Positions 1 to 4,577 of a stretch of 5,463 nucleotides of DNA are shown here, in pieces. This stretch comes from Pseudomonadota bacterium (GTDB lineage Bacteria > Myxococcota_A > Polyangia > Polyangiales > Sandaracinaceae), in contig JAEZBP010000469.1 in assembly GCA_023427125.1 (NCBI GenBank), positions 1 to 5,463 on the forward strand, read 5' to 3'. Numbering within the stretch: position 1 is the first letter of the stretch; each line of letters begins with the position of its first letter. The position numbers and the translations under genes were made by a program. The notes beneath the pieces are model-generated. The model saw only the letters and a list, made by a program, of their open reading frames with translations. It was not told the origin of the DNA and searched no databases.

Positions 1-472
1 CCTGGGCGGGGGGCTCGACGCGCCGGTCGACCAGCCCGAGCAGCTCGTAGGTGCGGCGGTCTCCGTCGGTGTCGATCTCCACCGCCCACCCGTAGGGGTG
101 GAAGTCGGTGCCGGTCGTCGGCTCGGCGTCCACGGGGATGCGGAAGAACGCGTGCTCGCGGTCCACCGCGAGGTAGAGCGCGGGGCGCGAGGCGTCGCCG
201 ACGACGTCGAGCTCGGCGTCGAGGGGCCCGTGGTCGCCGCGCGGATCGGAGGACGGACCGTCGCCGCAGAAGAGCACCCGCCACTCGTCGTCCGCCGGCC
301 ACGCCTGCGCGCTCGCGATCGACGGCGCGACCAGCAGAGAGAGCGCGATCAACGGAGCGGAGCGGAGTGACGGTAGGCCGACACCTGCGCCGTTTGCAGG
401 CGTCGGGATGCCGTCACGCAGCGGAGCGACCCATGTGATCGCCCACGAAGCCACACATCGGAGTCTCGGCAT
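1..472 (-). CDS. Secreted protein of unknown function, partial (3' end off the left edge)
   Basis: An open frame reads leftwards from an ATG at 472 for 157 codons and leaves the window without a stop. The start is chosen because GAGGAG (485-480) sits 7 nt upstream. The N-terminus begins MPRLRCVASWAITWVAP. After an extra 23-residue segment (residues 18-40) comes a hydrophobic core, LIALSLLVAPSIASA, with probable signal peptidase I cleavage after Ala55 (ASA|Q). The visible mature part (from Gln56) is acidic and globular-looking, with one Cys (LFCGDG) and the stretch VEIDTDGDRRTYELL. I recognise no domain. It should be exported to the periplasm, outer surface or medium. It lies 11 nt after the OmpA-family gene and is probably co-transcribed and translationally coupled with it. 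Residues 18-40 correspond to a palindromic insertion (see 353-427). I assign no function. Confidence 0.8.
   Translation of the reverse strand, partial: MPRLRCVASWAITWVAPLRDGIPTPANGAGVGLPSLRSAPLIALSLLVAPSIASAQAWPADDEWRVLFCGDGPSSDPRGDHGPLDAELDVVGDASRPALYLAVDREHAFFRIPVDAEPTTGTDFHPYGWAVEIDTDGDRRTYELLGLVDRRVEPPAQ
353..427. repeat. 69-bp palindromic element inserted in frame in a signal peptide
   Basis: A long imperfect hairpin spans 367-417. Outer arms are GTGACGG (367-373) and CCGTCAC (411-417), a perfect 7-bp match. A 4-nt mismatched bulge on each side follows, then inner arms CCGACACCTGC (378-388) and GCAGGCGTCGG (396-406), which pair at 10 of 11 positions, around a 7-nt loop (389-395). CGGAGC occurs at 353-358 and again at 422-427, exactly 69 bp (23 codons) apart, in the same codon phase (Ala-Pro). 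Joining the sequence at these repeats gives a signal peptide running from MPRLRCVASWAITWVAP straight into LIALSLLVAPSIASA. No T-run follows on the transcribed strand, so it does not look like an intrinsic terminator. CGGAG is repeated three times at the left edge, so the true boundary is ambiguous by 5-bp steps, but only the 69-bp spacing keeps frame. Confidence 0.7.
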
Positions 473-479
473 GATGGTG

Positions 480-485
480 CTCCTC
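480..485 (-). promoter_or_regulatory. Ribosome binding site GAGGAG, overlapping the upstream stop codon
   Basis: Read on the minus strand, GAGGAG ends 7 nt before the ATG at 472, which is ideal spacing. It shares bases 485-484 with the TGA stop (486-484) of the OmpA-family gene. This fixes the downstream start at 472 rather than at a later codon nearer the hydrophobic core, and it suggests translational coupling of the two genes. Confidence 0.75.
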
Positions 486-2199
486 AGTTCACGATGTGGA
501 ACTCGACGCGCCGGTTGCGGAAGCGACCGCGTGGCGTCCGGTTGCTGGCGATCGGGCGGGTCTCGCCGTAGCCGCGCGATCGCACCTGGCGCGGCGAGGC
601 GCCGTGCTCGATCAAGTAGCGGCGCACGCTCGCGGCGCGCTGCCGCGAGAGCACCATGTTGCGGCGCGCGTCGCCCTCGCTGTCGGTGTGGCCCTCCACG
701 CGGATGCGCATCTCCGGGTTCGCGTGCAGCACGCCGGCGACCTCGTTCAGCATCGGGTGGCTGCGCTCGAGGATCTCGTCGCTGCCGGTGCGGAAGTGCA
801 CGGCCTCGAAGGTCGTGATGCGCGTGCCCACCACCCGGATGCGATCGGGGCAGCCGTCGCCGTCATCGATTCCGTCGCGGGTCTCGGGCTCGTTCGGGCA
901 CTGGTCCTCGTGATCGAGCAGGCCGTCGCGATCGTTGTCGTCCTCGGGGCAGCCGTCGTGATCGCGGAAGCCGTCGCGGTCCTCGGCGCGGTTCGGGCAG
1001 CGGTCGCGCCGATCGGGCACGCCGTCGCCGTCGCGATCGCCGTCCGTCGCGCTCGGCACCGGGCGATAGGGGACGTTGTTGCCGAACGCGAGCGCGGCGC
1101 CAGCCCGGAAGTCGGGCGCGCCGACGCCCGGCCCGATGCCGCTTCCGCCGAAGAACGAGACGCGCCAGCTCTCGTTGAACCAGTGCTCGAGGCCGACGCG
1201 CGCCTCGGCCGGCGTGGTGGCCGGCGCGAAGAAGCCCTCGAAGGCGGTGGCGAAGCCGCCCTCGAGCAGCAGCGCGGTCTGCCAGCGCCCGCTCAGATCG
1301 AAGCGGAAGCCGAGCCGCGCGCCGGTCTCGTGGCCGCCGCGGTAGTCCACGAGCGTGACGGGGCTCTCGCGCACCAGCACGAAGGCGTTGATCAGGATCT
1401 CGACCGGCCCGACGCGCTGCAGGAACGCGACGGTCGGCCGCGCGCCCCAGCCGAGCGCGAGCATGTTGTCGTCGGCGTTGGTCGGAAAGAGCACCGGCAC
1501 GTGGAAGGCGAGCGCGGTGTGCTCGGCGAGCCGGATGCGATAGGCGACGCGCAGCTGGAAGTCGCCGAGGGCCGTGCCCGGTGGGGCGGGGACGCCCGCG
1601 ATCCGATCGCCGTCGCTGAAGAGCGTGACCGGCAGGAGCAGGCCGAATTCCAGGCCCTCCCACACCGCGAGGCTCGCCACGAGATCGGCGGCGAGCAGGT
1701 GCTCGACCGGCGCCGCGACCTGCTGGCCGCCGTCGTCGACGATCACCACCGGGTTCCACGCGTAGTGCGTGTGCAGCGCGACGTACGGCCAGAGCACGCG
1801 CCGCCGGTCGGCGCCCTCGGTCTCGAAGATGCCGTCCTCGGATCCCGCCGGGGCGAAGCGCTGTCCGCCGAGCCGCTGGGCCTCCGCGCCGCTCGAGAGC
1901 ATCCACACCGTGAGCGCCAGGAGCACCGTGCTTGCTGTGCGCGCGCTTCGCGAGCGCGCGGGCCGAGCTACGCGGCACCGACCAGCGGGCGCTTTCCATC
2001 CCCGGTGTCCAGTCAGCCGGACCGCTCCGCTCGGCGTTCTCCGAGCGCCGCGCTTGCTGTGCGCGCGCTTCGCGAGCGCGCGGGCCGAGCTACGCGGCAC
2101 CGACCAGCGGGCGCTTCCCATCCCCGGTGTCCAGTCCGCCGGACCGCTCCGCTCGGCGTTCTCCGTGCCGTGATCTCGCGGCGGCCTTTGAGCTCGCAT
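484..2199 (-). CDS. OmpA-family outer-membrane protein with thrombospondin type 3 repeats
   Basis: The protein is 571 residues from the chosen ATG at 2199. A hydrophobic signal core, VLLALTVWMLSSGAEA, lies at residues 92-107, with cleavage probable before Gln108. Residues about 110-380 are rich in alternating, aromatic beta-strand-like segments ending at intervals in Trp/Phe, consistent with an outer-membrane beta barrel. Residues about 386-452 hold Asp-rich calcium-binding type 3 repeats (DGDRDGDGVPD, NDRDGLLDHEDQCP, DGIDDGDGCPD). Residues about 459-571 are an OmpA C-terminal peptidoglycan-binding domain with VEGHTDSEG and LSRQRAASV; Asp506 and Arg521 match the family's diaminopimelate-binding pair in position and spacing. 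The role is tethering the outer membrane to the cell wall. The start is uncertain: residues 13-91 come from a repeat insertion. A longer frame to 2310 would overlap the divergent gene, and GTG at 1926 would leave a core with no charged N-region. Confidence 0.92.
   Translation of the reverse strand: MRAQRPPRDHGTENAERSGPADWTPGMGSARWSVPRSSARALAKRAHSKRGARRTPSGAVRLTGHRGWKAPAGRCRVARPARSRSARTASTVLLALTVWMLSSGAEAQRLGGQRFAPAGSEDGIFETEGADRRRVLWPYVALHTHYAWNPVVIVDDGGQQVAAPVEHLLAADLVASLAVWEGLEFGLLLPVTLFSDGDRIAGVPAPPGTALGDFQLRVAYRIRLAEHTALAFHVPVLFPTNADDNMLALGWGARPTVAFLQRVGPVEILINAFVLVRESPVTLVDYRGGHETGARLGFRFDLSGRWQTALLLEGGFATAFEGFFAPATTPAEARVGLEHWFNESWRVSFFGGSGIGPGVGAPDFRAGAALAFGNNVPYRPVPSATDGDRDGDGVPDRRDRCPNRAEDRDGFRDHDGCPEDDNDRDGLLDHEDQCPNEPETRDGIDDGDGCPDRIRVVGTRITTFEAVHFRTGSDEILERSHPMLNEVAGVLHANPEMRIRVEGHTDSEGDARRNMVLSRQRAASVRRYLIEHGASPRQVRSRGYGETRPIASNRTPRGRFRNRRVEFHIVN
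1930..2043. repeat. Tandem structured repeat, copy 1 (114 bp)
   Basis: This copy matches 2052-2165 at 112 of 114 positions; the differences are T1995 versus C2117 and A2015 versus C2137. It contains a perfect 8-bp hairpin, CGCGCGCT (1940-1947) with AGCGCGCG (1953-1960), around a 5-nt loop. Further potential pairings are GGCACCG near 1974 with CGGTGTC near 2003, and CTCGG with CCGAG near the right end. On the minus strand it is translated as the segment just before the OmpA-family signal core (PSGAVRLTGHRGWKAPAGR, then RVARPARSRSARTAS). Confidence 0.9.
2052..2165. repeat. Tandem structured repeat, copy 2 (114 bp)
   Basis: This is the second copy, offset by 122 bp from the first with an 8-bp linker (2044-2051). 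It keeps the 8-bp hairpin (2062-2069 with 2075-2082). Because 122 is not divisible by three, this copy is read in a different frame from copy 1, giving ENAERSGPADWTPGMGSARW and then SVPRSSARALAKRAHSK. Both of those frames are free of stops, while the third minus-strand frame carries a TAG in each copy. Near identity of the copies despite different reading frames points to recent duplication rather than protein-level selection. Confidence 0.9.
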
Positions 2200-2299
2200 G
2201 CCCGTGAGCGTCGCCGAATGTAGATGTCGAGTTCTGTCAGGCGAAGCCCCGCGGGGTCGATCGACGCGGCGGCGCCGGCCGCGGTACGCTCGCGCTTCG
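2200..2299. promoter_or_regulatory. Divergent intergenic region with palindromes (probable two-way promoter region)
   Basis: This 100-bp gap separates the start codons of the OmpA-family gene (leftward) and the esterase (rightward), so promoters for both probably lie here or just outside. It contains a perfect 10-bp palindrome, CCCCGCGGGG (2247-2256), immediately followed by the 8-bp palindrome TCGATCGA (2257-2264). A TACGCT (2285-2290) with TCGACG (2261-2266) 18 bp upstream is a weak candidate -10/-35 pair for the rightward gene. It would place transcription start very near its ATG. No strong sigma-70 match exists on either strand, and the palindromes have no known regulator. Confidence 0.3.
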
Positions 2300-3508
2300 A
2301 TGGAGCGCATCGCACGACTCGCTCTCGCCGCTCTGATGCTCGGCTGCGGCGAGCCGCGCTACGAGCCCTACGTGCCCGAGCCCGGGACGCCGGAGGCGAT
2401 CGCCTACGAGGCGGGGCTGACGCGGCACCTCGGGGCGGCCGCGCCGATCGAGGACCGCGTCTCGGGCGACGTGACGACGTTCCGCTTCGATCCGGCCGAC
2501 GGACCGATGTGCATGCGCGGGGCCGAGTTTCGCGCCTCGGTGCGCGAGACCGAGAGCGACGATCTGCTCATCTTCCTGCAGGGCGGAGGCGCGTGCTGGA
2601 GCGACTTCTGCCTGGCGGTGACGGCGGCGCCGGCCGGCATCCCGCGCACCGATCTCCTGCGCGCCACGCAGGACAACCCCCTGGGTGACTGGGACGTCCT
2701 CTACGTGCCCTACTGCGACGGCTCGCTCTTCGCGGGCGAGGCGGACGTCGACGAGGACGGCGACGGCGTGGCCGATCGCTTCCATCGCGGGCTCGCGAAC
2801 CTCTCGGCCGCGCTCACGGTGGCGGCGCTGCGCTTCCCGAGGCCCCGGCGGATCGCGCTGGCGGGCAGCTCGGGCGGAGGCTTCGGGACGATCCTCGCGG
2901 CCTTCCTCGTGCGCTACGTCTACCCCGGCGTGCCGATCGACGTCTTGAACGACGCGGGCATCGGCGTGGTGCGCGGTGACGATCCGGCGTTCGTGGCGCG
3001 CATCCTCGACGAGCTCGGCGCGCGCGCCTTCATCCCCGACGACTGCGCGGGCTGCCTCGACGACGGCCACGTGACCGAGCTCGTGCGCTACCTGCTCGAT
3101 CGCGATCCGCAGCTGCGCGTCGCGGCGATCTCCTCCTGGTACGACTACGTGATCTCGCAGGTCTTCTTGATGAGCACGCCGGAGGCGTTCTCGGAGGCGC
3201 TCGCCGCGGAGACCACGGCGCTCGCCGAGGCGCACCCCGATCGCTACCGGCGCTTCCTCTTCGACGGCGAGGCGCACACCGCGCTGCTCGGCGATGTGTC
3301 GGGCATCGTCGGCCGCGACCTCGGCGCGGTGGAGCTGCCGCCCGACGCGGTGACGTTGCTCGCGCGCGTCGAGATCGCGAGCATGTACGAGCTCTCGATC
3401 GACGGCGTGACCCTCTCGTCGTGGGTCGGCGCCATGGTGCGTGAGGATGACGCCGCGTGGCGCGACCTCGTCGAGCCGGCCGGCGAGCTGCCGCCGCTCG
3501 AGCCGTGA
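2300..3508 (+). CDS. Lipoprotein esterase, pectin acetylesterase/Notum-like alpha/beta hydrolase
   Basis: The protein is 402 residues. MERIARLALAALMLGC is a short lipoprotein signal, with Cys16 as the likely lipidated residue (the lipobox MLGC is slightly off consensus), so it should be membrane anchored. Family landmarks appear in order: LQGGGACWS (93-101, oxyanion-hole region), PYCDGSLFAG (137-146), the nucleophile elbow GSSGGGFG (189-196, Ser191), NDAGIG (217-222), a probable catalytic Asp282 (SSWYD) and a probable His326 (EAHTA). This family hydrolyses carboxyl esters such as acetyl groups on polysaccharide; the substrate here is unknown. An acidic DVDEDGDGVAD loop (149-159) resembles a calcium-binding type 3 repeat. 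The ATG at 2300 is chosen because the signal begins there. It lacks a clear Shine-Dalgarno, and the in-frame upstream ATG at 2198 would add 34 Arg-rich residues in front of the signal and overlap the divergent gene. It is divergent from the OmpA-family operon. Confidence 0.8.
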   Translation: MERIARLALAALMLGCGEPRYEPYVPEPGTPEAIAYEAGLTRHLGAAAPIEDRVSGDVTTFRFDPADGPMCMRGAEFRASVRETESDDLLIFLQGGGACWSDFCLAVTAAPAGIPRTDLLRATQDNPLGDWDVLYVPYCDGSLFAGEADVDEDGDGVADRFHRGLANLSAALTVAALRFPRPRRIALAGSSGGGFGTILAAFLVRYVYPGVPIDVLNDAGIGVVRGDDPAFVARILDELGARAFIPDDCAGCLDDGHVTELVRYLLDRDPQLRVAAISSWYDYVISQVFLMSTPEAFSEALAAETTALAEAHPDRYRRFLFDGEAHTALLGDVSGIVGRDLGAVELPPDAVTLLARVEIASMYELSIDGVTLSSWVGAMVREDDAAWRDLVEPAGELPPLEP

Positions 3509-3836
3509 TCCCGAGAGCGAAGCGGCTGACTGCGGCGTCGAGCCCCTCGAGGGACGAGCTCCCCGGTGAGGTCTTCGTGATCCGCCGTGCCCGCGCCTGA
3601 TGAAAAGCGCCATGGTTCCGCGCGCTTGCGACGCAGCCGAGATCCCCCGCCTGCGGTGGCGTGCGGACCTGGTGGCGACAGCTGCATCGGGCCGCGGGAG
3701 CCCTCTCGACGCTGTGCACATGAGGCCGGCGCCTGTGCAGGGCGCTGCACGACGAGGGTGGCGTGCGAGCGCGGCGCGTGCGTGGGGCCTCGTGGCATGG
3801 CGCTCGCTGGGTGTGCCGCGCAGGAGACCACCAAAC
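3509..3836. other. 328-bp stretch without a convincing gene
   Basis: This lies between the esterase stop and the GTG start of the repeat-protein gene. I see no tRNA, CRISPR or strong promoter. A small perfect hairpin, GTGCAG/CTGCAC with a GGCG loop, lies at 3735-3750. The 10-bp palindrome CCCTCGAGGG lies near 3546, shortly after the esterase stop. Neither is followed by a T-run. The frame of the downstream gene stays open back to an ATG at 3600, giving a possible 79-residue Arg/Ala-rich extension, but that ATG has no ribosome site and the translation would bury the signal peptide. Confidence 0.6.
3822..3826 (+). promoter_or_regulatory. Ribosome binding site AGGAG
   Basis: AGGAG lies 10 nt before the GTG at 3837. 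It supports that start, which also coincides with the beginning of a clean signal peptide, over the upstream ATG at 3600. Confidence 0.6.
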
Positions 3837-4553
3837 GTGCACACCCATCGCGTCATCATCCTCGGCTCCGTCGTGCTCTCGCTCGTCACCGCGACCGCGC
3901 ACGCGCAGACCGGGCCGAGCCCCGCGCCTTCGGATGCGCTCGCTCCGCCGAACGCGCAGCCTCAGCCGTACGCGCAGCCCCAGCAATACGCGCAGCCTCA
4001 GCCGTACGCGCAGCCTCAGCCGTACGCGCAGCCGCAGCCGTACGCGCCGCCCCAGCCGTACGCGCAGCCTCAGTACGCGCAGCCCTATGCCCAGCCGAGC
4101 TACGGGTACGCTCCGGTGAGCCGCCGGAATCGCCCGGTGGTGGGCTATCGCAGCGAGACGCGGAGCCCGCCGGCGATCTGGGGCACCGGCCTCGGCCTCT
4201 TCCTCGCGGGGTACGTGCTCGACTTCGCGATCCTCACCCCCATCGCGAACGCGATCAGCATCGATCGCCCGGGCGCGAGCGAGCAGGACTCGTGGGCCTG
4301 GTCGCTCATCCCCATCGCGGGCCCGATCATCCAGCTCGCGATCGAGGCGCCGCACCCCGCGATCCCGATCATCACCGGCCTCATGCAGATCGGCGGCCTC
4401 GTGACCTTCATCGCCGGGCTCACGATGCAGGAGACGCGGCGGCTGCCGATCTACCAAGGCGACCCCGAGGACCCGAGCATGCTGCGGGTCGAGCTCGACG
4501 CCGGCCCGGTGCCCGGCGGCGGCCAGGCTCTCCTCACCCTCACCCACCTCTGA
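3837..4553 (+). CDS. Exported Gln-Pro-Tyr repeat membrane protein of unknown function
   Basis: The protein is 238 residues from GTG 3837. MHTHRVIILGSVVLSLVTA continues to a signal peptidase site, AHA|Q, after residue 23. Residues about 40-90 are a low-complexity region of QPQPYA hexapeptides, probably disordered and extended, like linkers seen in cell-surface and periplasmic proteins of myxobacteria. The C-terminal half has three hydrophobic segments: about 113-140 (IWGTGLGLFLAGYVLDFAIL), 154-170 and 175-197. The tail, about 199-238, is polar. It resembles many small exported myxobacterial proteins with a proline-rich linker and a hydrophobic C-terminal domain, but I cannot name a family. The likely location is the inner membrane with the repeat in the periplasm; this is inferred. 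It converges on the next gene with only 24 bp between the stop codons and no clear terminator. Confidence 0.8.
   Translation: MHTHRVIILGSVVLSLVTATAHAQTGPSPAPSDALAPPNAQPQPYAQPQQYAQPQPYAQPQPYAQPQPYAPPQPYAQPQYAQPYAQPSYGYAPVSRRNRPVVGYRSETRSPPAIWGTGLGLFLAGYVLDFAILTPIANAISIDRPGASEQDSWAWSLIPIAGPIIQLAIEAPHPAIPIITGLMQIGGLVTFIAGLTMQETRRLPIYQGDPEDPSMLRVELDAGPVPGGGQALLTLTHL
3954..4103 (+). repeat. 18-bp coding tandem repeat (AQPQPY hexapeptide)
   Basis: Units start at 3954, 3972, 3990, 4008, 4026 and 4044 (18 bp each). Degenerate shortened units follow at 4062-4076, 4077-4088 and 4089-4103. The units at 3954, 3990 and 4008 are identical at the DNA level (GCGCAGCCTCAGCCGTAC). Others differ mostly by single bases, such as CAA for CCG in unit 2 and CCG for CAG in unit 6. 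The exact identity of some units suggests recent slippage expansion. Length changes of 18 bp would keep the frame. Confidence 0.92.
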
Positions 4554-4577
4554 CTCGGGATCGCGCTCGCGCCGCCC

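Larger units (their letters stand above)
1926..2168. mobile_element. Putative non-autonomous insertion with 6-bp flanking direct repeat
   Basis: CCGTGC occurs at 1926-1931 and 2163-2168, bracketing the two 114-bp repeats. The distance is 237 bp, exactly 79 codons. Joining the flanks at this repeat gives MRAQRPPRDHGT followed directly by VLLALTVWMLSSGAEA: a short, positively charged, conventional signal peptide in frame with the OmpA-family protein. The direct repeat looks like a target-site duplication of 5-6 bp. There is no transposase and the element ends are not clear inverted repeats, so the class of element is unknown. An origin by tandem duplication of local sequence cannot be excluded. 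Confidence 0.55.

Noticed and set aside
367..417. Hairpin as an intrinsic terminator after the OmpA-family gene
   Set aside because: It lies inside the downstream reading frame, past a good ribosome site and start, and no T-run follows it on the transcribed strand.
1930..2165. CRISPR-like array
   Set aside because: There are only two long repeats with an 8-bp linker, no unique spacers and no cas genes.
496..2223. 575-codon plus-strand open frame opposite the OmpA-family gene
   Set aside because: Its product is an Ala/Arg/Val/Glu-rich shadow with no domain. The opposite strand encodes a clear OmpA C-terminal domain and calcium-binding repeats, and high GC makes long antisense frames common.
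2180..2240. CTGACA and TACATT on the minus strand as a sigma-70 promoter for the OmpA-family gene
   Set aside because: The spacing between the two boxes is only 12 bp, too short for a sigma-70 promoter.
2200..2310. Extension of the OmpA-family gene to an ATG at 2310
   Set aside because: It would overlap the start of the divergent esterase and add a further 37 Arg-rich residues. ATG 2199 yields a natural signal peptide once the repeat block is removed.
3600..3836. ATG at 3600 as the start of the repeat-protein gene
   Set aside because: It has no ribosome site, and it would place 79 Arg/Ala-rich residues before a complete signal peptide. GTG 3837 with AGGAG upstream fits better. Unlike the OmpA case I found no repeat or flanking duplication here.
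2237..3889. 550-codon minus-strand open frame opposite the esterase
   Set aside because: It is antisense to a gene with intact catalytic motifs and a lipoprotein signal. The translation is low-complexity Arg/His/Ala with no recognisable domain.
3030..4547. 505-codon minus-strand open frame opposite the repeat-protein gene
   Set aside because: It is an Arg-rich shadow. The RLRVRL repeats are only the reverse reading of the 18-bp coding repeat.
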